Origin: Parasporobacterium sp. | GTDB lineage: Bacteria > Bacillota > Clostridia > Lachnospirales > Lachnospiraceae | Length of the DNA stretch: 32,546 nucleotides | NCBI GenBank assembly: GCA_017510065.1 | Contig: JAFWOB010000090.1 | Span: 1-32,546 of the forward strand | Reading direction: 5' to 3' | Shown: positions 17,098 to 24,284 of the stretch, piece after piece | How positions within the stretch are numbered: the stretch's first letter is position 1 | Layout: the number at the start of each line of letters is the position of its first letter | Translations under genes and position numbers: made by a program | Notes under the pieces: model-generated | The model's input: the letters and a program-made list of their open reading frames with translations, nothing else | Database searches by the model: none | Told to the model about the DNA's origin: nothing

Positions 17098-17114
17098 TTT
17101 ATACATGAAAAAAC

Positions 17115-17144
17115 TTGACAAGCACAGGGTAGTGAGATGATAAA
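17115..17144 (+). promoter_or_regulatory. Upstream promoter candidate for the lipoprotein gene
   Basis: A perfect TTGACA (17115-17120), an 18-base spacer and GATAAA (17139-17144). The -10 is only a partial match, so this is weaker than its -35 suggests. Confidence 0.35.
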
Positions 17145-17197
17145 GGAAGTCCCGGCTCGATGTTTTTAATTTAGTATAGTGCTTTTGCACGAAAGTA

Positions 17198-17206
17198 TGT
17201 TATAAT
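17198..17206 (+). promoter_or_regulatory. Extended -10 promoter of the lipoprotein gene
   Basis: TGTTATAAT is a consensus extended -10 element 48 bases upstream of the start codon; no good -35 is seen at the expected distance, as is common for extended -10 promoters. Confidence 0.5.
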
Positions 17207-17254
17207 CCAAACGTCTTTTTTGTTAATCTAAACTAAAAGAAAGAAGGGAATGTC

Positions 17255-18622
17255 ATGAAGAAAAGCTTAGTAGTACTTCTGGCTGTGTGCGTTGCAGCAG
17301 CAATGCTTCTCAGCGCTTGTGGGGAGAAGAAAGCAGATCCGAAACCGGAAGAGGTGGTTTCAACCGTAGTTGAGGAAGTCTCCGAAGCAGCAGAAGAAGT
17401 CGTCGAAGAAGCATCCGAAGCAGTGGAAGAAGCTGCAGAGGAAGTCTCTGAAGCGGCAGAGGAAGTTGTCGAAGAAGCATCCGAAGCAGTGGAAGAAGCT
17501 GCAGAGGAAGTCTCTGAAGCGGCAGAGGAAGTTGTCGAAGAAGCATCCGAGGCTGTAGAAGAAGCAGCAGAGGAAGTTTCTGAAGCAGCCGGAGAAGTTA
17601 CGGAAGAAGTTTCCGAAGCTGTGGAAGAAGTAGTGGAAGATGCCAAAGAGGCAGCTGAAGGTGCTGAAGAAGCCGTCGAAGAAGGCAAAGAAGCGGTAGA
17701 AGAAGCCGCAGAGGAAGTCTCGGAAGCAGCCGAAGAAGCCGTCGAAGAGGTTGTTGAAGGTGCTGAAGAAGCCGTCGAAGAGGCTGTTGAAGGTGCTGAA
17801 GAAGCTGTCGAAGAAGGCAAAGAAGCGGTAGAAGAAGCCGTCGAAGAGGCAGCTGAAATAGTGGAAGCAGCCGCACAGGAAGTGACGGTTACCTTCTCTA
17901 CAGGGGAAACGGCAACCGCGATCGTTGGCGAACCGTTTGAATTCTTCTTCCAGTGTGATGCACCTGGAGACATGGGCGCACCGGAAGAAGGAGCAGAAGG
18001 AGCAGGCATCACGGTTTCCAGTGGAGAAGTTGCATATGACAATGTTTCTCTTGGCGGACCGTTCAGCTATCCGACCAGTGAGAAAGTTATCGTAACCGGA
18101 TTTGAAGGTGACTTTGAGGTTACAGTAGCAGAAGAAGCTACCCAGATGGATGCAACTCATACGATCTATTTCACACCGGAAGAGATTGAAGAAGCTGTAA
18201 AGAATGCTGAAGAAATGGCAGCTTCCAGACCGGACAGCGGAGAAGGCGAATCACCGGAAGGCGAGTCACCGGAGGGTGAATCACCGGAAGGTGAAGCTCC
18301 TGCATCCGAAGAAGGTCAGGCTCCGGAAGGTGAATCACCGGCTCCTCCGGCAGAAGGCGAATCACCGGAAGGCGAAGCTCCTGCAGCTGAAGAAATCGCA
18401 GCACCGGAAAGCGAGAGCCCACAGACTGCATATCATTCAGTGATCCAGGATATCCTGAATGGTATCAAGGATAAAGCGGAGACACCGGCTGAAGACGCTT
18501 CCGCACTGGAAGAGGTCAAGGATGCTGTTGAGACGATCGTCAATGAGATCACTTCATCCGATGAAGCGCAGGGTACGATCAGAAGCTTCCTGGGTGGTAT
18601 CCTGGGCAAGATCCAGCCGTAA
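17255..18622 (+). CDS. Acidic repeat lipoprotein of unknown function
   Basis: This encodes a 455-residue protein; ATG 17255 follows AAGAAGGGAATG. A signal peptide ends in the lipobox LLSAC, so the mature protein should be lipid-anchored outside the cell. Residues ~35-205 are a continuous Glu/Ala/Val helix built from 11- and 22-residue units such as EEVSEAAEEVVEE, with almost no basic residues; Lys occurs in only a few copies. A ~110-residue part with beta character follows (VTVTFSTGETATAIVGEPF, then VIVTGFEGDFEVTVAEEA). Next is a linker of GESPEGE repeats and a helical end (LEEVKDAVETIVNEI). The long acidic helix could act as a stalk through the wall or as a cation-binding surface. It shares its linker with the next gene. 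Confidence 0.75.
   Translation: MKKSLVVLLAVCVAAAMLLSACGEKKADPKPEEVVSTVVEEVSEAAEEVVEEASEAVEEAAEEVSEAAEEVVEEASEAVEEAAEEVSEAAEEVVEEASEAVEEAAEEVSEAAGEVTEEVSEAVEEVVEDAKEAAEGAEEAVEEGKEAVEEAAEEVSEAAEEAVEEVVEGAEEAVEEAVEGAEEAVEEGKEAVEEAVEEAAEIVEAAAQEVTVTFSTGETATAIVGEPFEFFFQCDAPGDMGAPEEGAEGAGITVSSGEVAYDNVSLGGPFSYPTSEKVIVTGFEGDFEVTVAEEATQMDATHTIYFTPEEIEEAVKNAEEMAASRPDSGEGESPEGESPEGESPEGEAPASEEGQAPEGESPAPPAEGESPEGEAPAAEEIAAPESESPQTAYHSVIQDILNGIKDKAETPAEDASALEEVKDAVETIVNEITSSDEAQGTIRSFLGGILGKIQP
17396..17593 (+). repeat. Three 66-bp in-frame tandem repeats
   Basis: Copies begin at 17396, 17462 and 17528. The first two differ at one position, the third is more diverged. Each encodes 22 residues of the Glu/Ala/Val helix (VVEEASEAVEEAAEEVSEAA pattern), and further degenerate units extend to about 17870. 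The near identity suggests recent duplication. Confidence 0.85.
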
Positions 18623-18716
18623 CTGTTTTGTTACAAATTAAAGGGTTTTACCAATTGAACAGGCGATATTTGTAGATAGAATAAGCCTTGATCAGTTAGA
18701 GCCCAGTCAATGCAAG

Positions 18717-18725
18717 TGCTATAAT
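18717..18725 (+). promoter_or_regulatory. Extended -10 promoter overlapping a hairpin
   Basis: TGCTATAAT (18717-18725) is an extended -10 element 57 bases before the gene at 18782. Its last two bases are also the first two of the hairpin arm at 18724, so initiation would start inside that arm. Confidence 0.45.
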
Positions 18726-18765
18726 ACAGATGTGAGATCAAAAGGATTTCACATCTGTATTTTTT
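18724..18765 (+). terminator. Terminator-like hairpin directly before a ribosome site
   Basis: A perfect twelve-base stem (18724-18735 with 18749-18760, ATACAGATGTGA arm), thirteen-base loop and six T residues ending at 18765. It would terminate transcripts from the lipoprotein gene, and lies only three bases before the AGGAGGG site (18769-18775) of the next gene. Confidence 0.75.
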
Positions 18766-18781
18766 GATAGGAGGGAAGAAA

Positions 18782-20431
18782 ATGAAAAAACTATTGGCAG
18801 TATTTATCAGCCTTGTTATGGTCGTTACAATGGCCGCCTCTGTATTTGCAGAGCCGGCGGAAGTAACCTGGGAAGATTATCAGCAGTATCTGATTGATAC
18901 AGCCGGCGCAAATGCTCCTGACCTTGCAGAGTTTACCGCTCAGGTTGAGGCAATCGGAAGCTGGGAAGAGATCGATCAGACTGTATCACCATGGGATCAG
19001 TTCTTTACAACGCTTGGACTTTCCACATGGGAAGAGTTTCAGGCAGGTGAAGTGAAGGAACTGGCGGTTATGGGCGCTATGGGAGGCGCCGGCGGTGAGT
19101 CTCCGGAAGGCGAATCTCCGGAAGGTGAGTCCCCGGAAGGTGAAGCCCCGGCAGCTCCGGAAGGTGAAGCTCCGGCAGCTCCGGAAGGTGAATCCGAAGG
19201 TGAATCCGGAGAATCCGCTCCGAGCGAATTCGAAGGTGTGGAGTATCCGACCTATGATATTGATTTTACACCGTACTCTTCTGAAAACGACTATACTGTT
19301 TACGATGTCAGAATGACAATGCAGGCCGGATATCAGGAATATAAAACCTATGAACCGGGTATGATGACGATCCATGCCGGAATCGGTTACATGGATCCCT
19401 TCGGAGAAGGTTTCTATGTTGCAGGAATCATGTATCCGGAATCATTCGTTGCTCCGGAAGCAACCTATGTATCTGACTGGATGGATGCCAATTATGGCTG
19501 CAGCCTGTTCTGCATCTATCATACCAATGTGGGTGATATTTATGCCTGGGATGGTATTTACGGCGCAAATTCCAAAGATATGTCCAACTATATGTCCGGC
19601 GATGACGGTTATACATCAGATGAGGTTGATGGTACCGTTCCGAAGAGAGGCGATGCCCTTGTCAACATTGTGACCGGCGGAACCGGAATGTTCAAAGGTG
19701 CCTATGGTGTGCTGATCGGATGTACCTCCGGCGGCGGCTTTTATGGTACTCAGGGTGGAATGACTCTTCCGCAGACATTGTTCAAATTCATGGAAGGTTA
19801 TATTGTCGTTCCGGATGAATGCGAAACGGCGACCTTATATCCTGTATCTCAGGAACTCTCTGAAGAGCATTCTGAACTGGAAGTACGCAGCACTGAGTAT
19901 GCGATGGTTCCTGTGACACTGCGTATGCAGGCAGGATCCCTGGAAGAAGACCAGAAACCGGGCAGCGGTATCGGAACCATGCCTCCGTTCTTCGAAGGCG
20001 GACTGACAGTGGATTATGAAGATTGCCCGGCTGCAGCGGATTATGATGTTCATAATTATGTAAACGACAACTGGCTGGCAGCTTACGGTGAGCCAGAGTT
20101 TATGACATTCCACATTAACGATGGCGTTGTAGCGGGTGATGTCTATGCCTACAAGTTCTCCTATGGAACAATTCTGGACAGCACCAGCGAACTGGCACAG
20201 ACCGGTACGGAAGAAGCGGTGTTCATTCTTATGATCGACGGAACGGATGATTTCGCAGGCATCACCGGTATGCTGGGCGGATATGATGTGACTGTTGATC
20301 CGGAAGGATGGGGAATCGCAGAATATGCAAACGATCTTCCGTTATCTCATCAGACATGGGCAGAAGGCTATATGAAGGTTCCGGCAGACAGCCCGGCAGC
20401 TGCATATGGCAATACCCCGATTATGGATTGA
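18782..20431 (+). CDS. Secreted protein with GESPEGE linker, unknown function
   Basis: This encodes a 549-residue protein. ATG 18782 is chosen over an upstream in-frame ATG because AGGAGGG lies six bases before it and it begins a signal peptide (MKKLLAVFISLVMVVTM, cleaved after SVFA). No lipobox or sortase signal is visible, so it is probably released. Residues ~25-105 form a small Trp-rich helical domain (two WEE/WED motifs), followed by a GESPEGE/EAPAAPEGE linker. The rest is beta-rich and contains GGTGMFKGAYGVLIG, a pattern seen in allene oxide cyclase/dirigent-like barrels, and a second related stretch near DDFAGITGMLGG. This resemblance is weak. It is paired with the preceding lipoprotein, which has the same linker. 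Confidence 0.7.
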   Translation: MKKLLAVFISLVMVVTMAASVFAEPAEVTWEDYQQYLIDTAGANAPDLAEFTAQVEAIGSWEEIDQTVSPWDQFFTTLGLSTWEEFQAGEVKELAVMGAMGGAGGESPEGESPEGESPEGEAPAAPEGEAPAAPEGESEGESGESAPSEFEGVEYPTYDIDFTPYSSENDYTVYDVRMTMQAGYQEYKTYEPGMMTIHAGIGYMDPFGEGFYVAGIMYPESFVAPEATYVSDWMDANYGCSLFCIYHTNVGDIYAWDGIYGANSKDMSNYMSGDDGYTSDEVDGTVPKRGDALVNIVTGGTGMFKGAYGVLIGCTSGGGFYGTQGGMTLPQTLFKFMEGYIVVPDECETATLYPVSQELSEEHSELEVRSTEYAMVPVTLRMQAGSLEEDQKPGSGIGTMPPFFEGGLTVDYEDCPAAADYDVHNYVNDNWLAAYGEPEFMTFHINDGVVAGDVYAYKFSYGTILDSTSELAQTGTEEAVFILMIDGTDDFAGITGMLGGYDVTVDPEGWGIAEYANDLPLSHQTWAEGYMKVPADSPAAAYGNTPIMD

Positions 20432-20482
20432 CCTGTTCATCAAATAGGTATTGAACAAGATCATCTGACAGAATATTTTCAG

Positions 20483-20513
20483 CAGGCGGACCTACATGGT
20501 CCGCCTGTTTTTT
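20483..20513 (+). terminator. Strong terminator of the secreted-protein gene
   Basis: A perfect ten-base GC-rich stem (20483-20492 with 20498-20507, CAGGCGGACC arm), five-base loop and six T residues. It ends the plus-strand unit before the convergent methyltransferase operon. Confidence 0.9.
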
Positions 20514-20606
20514 CTCCATATCATTCTGGGTGGACCCTCCTCAAAACAGAAGTACGTTGAAAATAAGGATGATAATAGCGGAATCACATAGGTTCTTTGA
20601 TCAGCC

Positions 20607-21443
20607 TCACCTGCTCGAGCAGATATGCCAGAAAGCGACTGCGCTGGCAGCAGCGACATTCAGGGAATCCACGCCATGGTGCATGGGAATCCGGATGGAC
20701 AGGTCACAGGAAGACAATGTTTCTGCAGACAGACCGGGACCTTCTGTTCCCATGAAAAGGGCGATTTTACGATCGGGTTCGGGTTGAAAGTCCGAGAGGG
20801 AAGTGCTGTTTGGAGTAAGCGCCATGGCAGCAGCTGTGAAGCCATGTTCATGAAGAAGCTCTATCGCGGACGGTCCGTTTTCCAGAACAGCCCAGGGAAT
20901 TTGGAAAACGGTTCCCATGCTGACACGGGCAGCGCGGCGATACAGAGGGTCGGTACATCCTCGGGTGAGAAGGACGATGTCCATACCGAGGGCAGCAGCC
21001 GAACGGAAAATTGCTCCGGCATTTGTAGGGTTCATGACGTTTTCCAGAACAACGACCCGGGACGAAGAGGAAAGAAGCGATGCAGGATCCGGCAAAGGTT
21101 TCCTTCGCATGGCACATAAAATGCCGCGGGTCAGGGCAAACCCGGTGATCCTGACCAGGACTTCCAGAGGCGCTGCATATACAGGCATGGAGGCCGGAAA
21201 TACATGGGAAAGAGGAAAATCCTCTGAAGCGGCTGTCCCTGACAGGAAGGGAAGAAGTTTTTCTTCCACAAGACAGGAGACCGGTTCATAACCGGCGTCC
21301 AGAGCGCGCCGGATGATCATAGGACTTTCCGCAATGAACAGCCCGGGCTCCGGCTCGTGATAATGATACAGCTGTGGTTCAGAAAGGCCGGAATAGATAA
21401 GAAGTTCCGGCCTTTCCAGATCAGTTACAGGAATTAAATTCAA
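20607..21443 (-). CDS. TrmH/SpoU-family RNA 2'-O-methyltransferase
   Basis: This encodes a 278-residue protein starting at a TTG (21443-21441); a GAGGGAG site seven bases upstream supports this start and no in-frame ATG lies nearby. The C-terminal SPOUT knot domain is clear: VVVLENVMNPTNAGAIFRSA (motif 1), ALFMGTEGPGLS (motif 2) and IPMHHGVDSLNVAAASAVA (motif 3), which bind SAM and the 2'-OH. The ~110-residue N-terminal part includes GLFIAESPMIIRRALDAGY, the substrate-binding lead domain of the family. It methylates rRNA or tRNA; the target cannot be read from sequence. It is the last gene of the operon with the TPM and zinc-ribbon genes, 36 bases after the TPM stop. Confidence 0.9.
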   Translation of the reverse strand: MNLIPVTDLERPELLIYSGLSEPQLYHYHEPEPGLFIAESPMIIRRALDAGYEPVSCLVEEKLLPFLSGTAASEDFPLSHVFPASMPVYAAPLEVLVRITGFALTRGILCAMRRKPLPDPASLLSSSSRVVVLENVMNPTNAGAIFRSAAALGMDIVLLTRGCTDPLYRRAARVSMGTVFQIPWAVLENGPSAIELLHEHGFTAAAMALTPNSTSLSDFQPEPDRKIALFMGTEGPGLSAETLSSCDLSIRIPMHHGVDSLNVAAASAVAFWHICSSR

Positions 21444-21479
21444 AATGATACTCCCTCAATAAATACAGTCAGAAATGGA

Positions 21480-22355
21480 TCAGAAGCTGTGGCTTCCGCC
21501 TCCGCCGCTGCCGGAGAAACTGCCTCCGCCGCCACCGGAGAAGCCGCCGCCTCCGGAAAAACCACCGCCGCCACCGGAGAAGCCGCCGCCTCCGCCTCCA
21601 TGGAAGCCGCCACCACCGCCGGAGGATTCCACATGTTTCACCCGGCGGGAGCTGACCAACCGTGAGTTGACTCGTGGGGTAAACTGCTGCACATCCAGCG
21701 TCTCATGGACAGAGACCCACCCTGCAGGGACTCTTTTGGTGTTTTTCCTGACCAGGAAAAAGCTGATCGTAAGACCGGCAAATACTGCCAGTAAAGCAGC
21801 AGTGATATACCGCATGGGCTGGGCGATCTTCTGTCCGTCCAGGACCTTGAAGATCTGCGTGAAGGCTTCTTTCGCACAGCCGAAGTAATCGCCTTTTGAC
21901 GCATAGGTGTAGGTATTGTCTGTTATAGAATCGGCAATGCCGGTATTGATGACTTTATATGTTGTTTCACCCGAATAAATGGTCAGTTCCCTGGTCGACA
22001 TATCGATCAGGAAGATTACTGCCGTATATCCGTTGTCGAGGCCGGCGGATCTGCAGATATTTTCCAGAGTTTTCTTTGCGTGCTGTATGATGGAGTCAGA
22101 ATGCTCTGTATCACTGGTGGCAAAGATCGCCGTAGCATAGGGAGTAACCCGGTCCAGATATTCCGTCAGTTCTGATTCTTCCTCGTTTGTCAGCAGGTCC
22201 GCCTGGTCAACAATGATAGCAGCATTGCCGCTTTCTTCATTCTTATATATATAGGCATTGGACACCTGGACAGCATATGTAGGCGCGGCAAATGTCAGCA
22301 GAAAGACAGAAACGACGATCAGGATTTTAATAAAGAAGGACTTTCTTTCAGTCAT
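21480..22355 (-). CDS. TPM-domain membrane protein with glycine-rich tail
   Basis: This encodes a 291-residue protein. The frame is open to 22379, but ATG 22355 has GGAGG eight bases upstream; the ATG at 22361 is too close to that site. A signal or anchor segment (KILIVVSVFLLTFA) precedes the TPM domain at about 30-160 (IIVDQADLLTNEEESEL, GLDNGYTAVIFLIDMSTRE). TPM domains are found in extracytoplasmic proteins linked to photosystem repair in plants and to membrane protein handling in bacteria. A membrane span follows (ITAALLAVFAGLTISFFLV), then basic residues and a ~55-residue tail of GGGGGF/FSGGGG repeats, which is typical of the family. It overlaps the zinc-ribbon gene stop by eight bases. 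Confidence 0.85.
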   Translation of the reverse strand: MTERKSFFIKILIVVSVFLLTFAAPTYAVQVSNAYIYKNEESGNAAIIVDQADLLTNEEESELTEYLDRVTPYATAIFATSDTEHSDSIIQHAKKTLENICRSAGLDNGYTAVIFLIDMSTRELTIYSGETTYKVINTGIADSITDNTYTYASKGDYFGCAKEAFTQIFKVLDGQKIAQPMRYITAALLAVFAGLTISFFLVRKNTKRVPAGWVSVHETLDVQQFTPRVNSRLVSSRRVKHVESSGGGGGFHGGGGGGFSGGGGGFSGGGGFSGGGGGSFSGSGGGGSHSF

Positions 22356-24042
22356 TTTCATCGCCTCCTCTCTTTCCAAGCTGAGCCGGTTTTCTGAGAG
22401 AGAGCCGGTTAGTGCTTTTCACGAAATCCATCATGGTCAGGATCAGCATGAGACAACACAGAAGGACCGCCCCGTAATAATACAGATCGCTGGCAGGAGC
22501 AGCCAAAACGACAAATACCCCGGCGAGTATGCCGATCAGGGGCAGAAGGATGGATCTGAGTACCATACCGAAGGGCAGCCTGATCTTCCTGCTGCCGGGA
22601 GTAAAGATCCCATCGGAAGAGGGAGCGGTTCCCGTTTTCTTTCCGCCGGAAACAAACAGGATAAAGAGTACAACGCCGGCTATAAATCCCCAGATTATGA
22701 TATTGACATCCGTCAGGACATAAAAGATGGCGCTCAGGAAAGGAATCCCGATGAAACAGAACAGGCCGAGCCCGATCTTTTTCATGGTGCCGCCGACACT
22801 GCGGGACGCCTTAAAATGCTTTTCTCCCGAAGTGTAGGATGTATTGTGATAATCGGGTTCGTCAGGATCCTGCTGCTTTTTCTGTTTCAGATACAGAAGA
22901 CCTTCATCGTCCAACCCATGTTCCTGAACGTACTTCTCCCGGATCATCTTGGTAGAGAAGAACATCAGGATGCTGAGCAGGATCATCGTGATCAAGAGCA
23001 GCATCATGGGTTTCATCGTAAAGAACTGCAGAAGGATAAAAACAGGGATCGCGATGAGCAGGGACAGGAGCAGATACTTTTTCATATCGATGGGAAGATC
23101 TGCGTGGATCTTTCCTGTAAGACCATTGATCACAGCATAGCTCATCCTCCCGCTGTGTTCATTTTTATTGGACAGGAACCAGACCGGCAGGAAGCCTTTG
23201 CGCACCTGGGTGATCCGGCTGTTTACCGTGGTCTTATTGTTGATCTCAAATGAAGACACGTGTTCACGTCTGAGATCCCGGCTTTTACTCAGGTCTGTCT
23301 TGATATTGGCGTCCAGCGCCCGGAAAACATTATCATTGTATACCTCCGGCGGGACATTTCCGATATCTGCGTAAAAACCTGCCATATAACGATCGTTGAA
23401 AGGTTTGGCAGAATGTATGTCAAAAGGCGCGATCTCCTTCATGATCCCGTCTGGGAAGGAGGAAGAAGCATCTTCTGTAAAACCGCCGTAGACTCCATGA
23501 GCCGCAGCGGTGATACTGTAGGTATCGATGATGTCGTAGGCTCCCTCACGGGTCGTTACGACACTGGTATAATCTCCATCTGCATCTGCTTCTCCGGTGT
23601 AGACCCAGCAGGGCATATAAATGCCCCGGAACTTGTCAATGGTATCGTCGGCCTTCATTTTCCGGGGAAGGAACCAGGCAGACCGGATCTTGTCTTTATA
23701 GATCTTTTCACACTGTTCTTTGGAGATCCCGAACGGAATGATCAGATCGGGAAGAACGTTCTCCTCCCCTTTGATCCGGCTTTCCAGAAATGCCTGGGAA
23801 CCGCAGTAAGAACAAAACGTAACGCCTGTTTCCTCGGTCGTATAGATGTTGGCTCCGCACTGGGTGCAGACATAGACCCTGCCGCCGTCCAGGGTGTGTT
23901 CTTCCGCGGTTTTCCGGGTCTTCTGAAGATCCTGCTCCCTGATCGTTTCAGGGGAGAACTCCGATCCGCAGTATTCGCATTTTATGATACCGCTTTCAGG
24001 GAGAAATGCGATCTCCCCTCCGCAGTTTGGACACTTATACAT
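22348..24042 (-). CDS. Double zinc-ribbon membrane protein
   Basis: This encodes a 564-residue protein. ATG 24042 follows AGGAG at a six-base gap; the open frame upstream runs into an inverted repeat and is rejected. Two zinc ribbons lie at the N-terminus: CPNCGGEIAF ... CEYCGSEF and CTQCGANIYT ... CSYCGSQAF, each with two Cys pairs. A ~230-residue soluble region follows (includes RGIYMPCWVYTGEADADGDY), then about six membrane spans between residues ~315 and 535. Proteins of this build are often encoded beside TPM-domain genes in Firmicutes. The zinc ribbons face the cytoplasm and may bind protein or nucleic acid. The exact function is unknown. Confidence 0.78.
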   Translation of the reverse strand: MYKCPNCGGEIAFLPESGIIKCEYCGSEFSPETIREQDLQKTRKTAEEHTLDGGRVYVCTQCGANIYTTEETGVTFCSYCGSQAFLESRIKGEENVLPDLIIPFGISKEQCEKIYKDKIRSAWFLPRKMKADDTIDKFRGIYMPCWVYTGEADADGDYTSVVTTREGAYDIIDTYSITAAAHGVYGGFTEDASSSFPDGIMKEIAPFDIHSAKPFNDRYMAGFYADIGNVPPEVYNDNVFRALDANIKTDLSKSRDLRREHVSSFEINNKTTVNSRITQVRKGFLPVWFLSNKNEHSGRMSYAVINGLTGKIHADLPIDMKKYLLLSLLIAIPVFILLQFFTMKPMMLLLITMILLSILMFFSTKMIREKYVQEHGLDDEGLLYLKQKKQQDPDEPDYHNTSYTSGEKHFKASRSVGGTMKKIGLGLFCFIGIPFLSAIFYVLTDVNIIIWGFIAGVVLFILFVSGGKKTGTAPSSDGIFTPGSRKIRLPFGMVLRSILLPLIGILAGVFVVLAAPASDLYYYGAVLLCCLMLILTMMDFVKSTNRLSLRKPAQLGKRGGDEND

Positions 24043-24060
24043 ATGTTGCTCCTGATAGAA

Positions 24061-24165
24061 TGATAATCGTTTGTTTCGCCGGGAGGATGCGTGTATCCAT
24101 GTCCGGAAGTTCAGACTATTCACTTCCGGATATGGATACACGCATCCTTCCGGGAAACGATTATC
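24061..24165. repeat. Long imperfect inverted repeat (about 50-bp arms) in a divergent intergenic region
   Basis: The left arm is 24061-24110 and the right arm 24122-24165. Pairing runs as twelve perfect bases at the ends (TGATAATCGTTT/AAACGATTATCA), an internal loop of 11 against about 6 bases, then 17 perfect pairs, one G-T wobble and 9 more pairs around an 11-base loop. On the minus strand it would occupy nearly the entire leader of the zinc-ribbon operon and end nine bases before its AGGAG site. There is no T-run, so it is not a terminator. Confidence 0.85.
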
Positions 24166-24168
24166 ATC

Positions 24169-24174
24169 ATTATA
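24169..24174 (-). promoter_or_regulatory. -10 element for the zinc-ribbon/TPM/methyltransferase operon
   Basis: The minus strand reads a perfect TATAAT (24174-24169) with a poor TTTATT at the -35 position, 17 bases upstream. A transcript would start near 24162, only a few bases into the outer edge of the long inverted repeat. Confidence 0.45.
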
Positions 24175-24221
24175 TCATCAGCAACATATGAAATAAAGTG
24201 GGCGAAGGCGATATAAAAGAA

Positions 24222-24250
24222 TTGACTATGAAGGAACTTGCGTCTAAAAT
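24222..24250 (+). promoter_or_regulatory. Promoter for the CbiT-like/oxidoreductase operon
   Basis: TTGACT (24222-24227), a 17-base spacer and TAAAAT (24245-24250) lie 34 bases before the start codon at 24285. This is a strong sigma-A match and leaves a very short leader. Confidence 0.65.
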
Positions 24251-24284
24251 ATTATCTTAAACCGACAGGAAAGGAGAGACAGGC

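Noticed and set aside
17396-17593. Regular repeats that could be taken for a CRISPR array
   Set aside because: Units are directly adjacent without spacers and keep one reading frame in a lipoprotein gene.
17233-18042. Ser/Thr/Ala-rich minus-strand frame that looks like a mucin-type protein
   Set aside because: It is the reverse complement of the Glu/Ala/Val repeat; the plus frame has a ribosome site, signal peptide and lipobox.
24043-24141. N-terminal extension of the zinc-ribbon protein
   Set aside because: It is translated from the inverted repeat and lacks a ribosome site; ATG 24042 has AGGAG and begins exactly before the first zinc ribbon.
24228-24260. Ten-codon open frame that could be a leader peptide
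   Set aside because: Its ATG overlaps the spacer of a good promoter, so a transcript from that promoter would not contain it.
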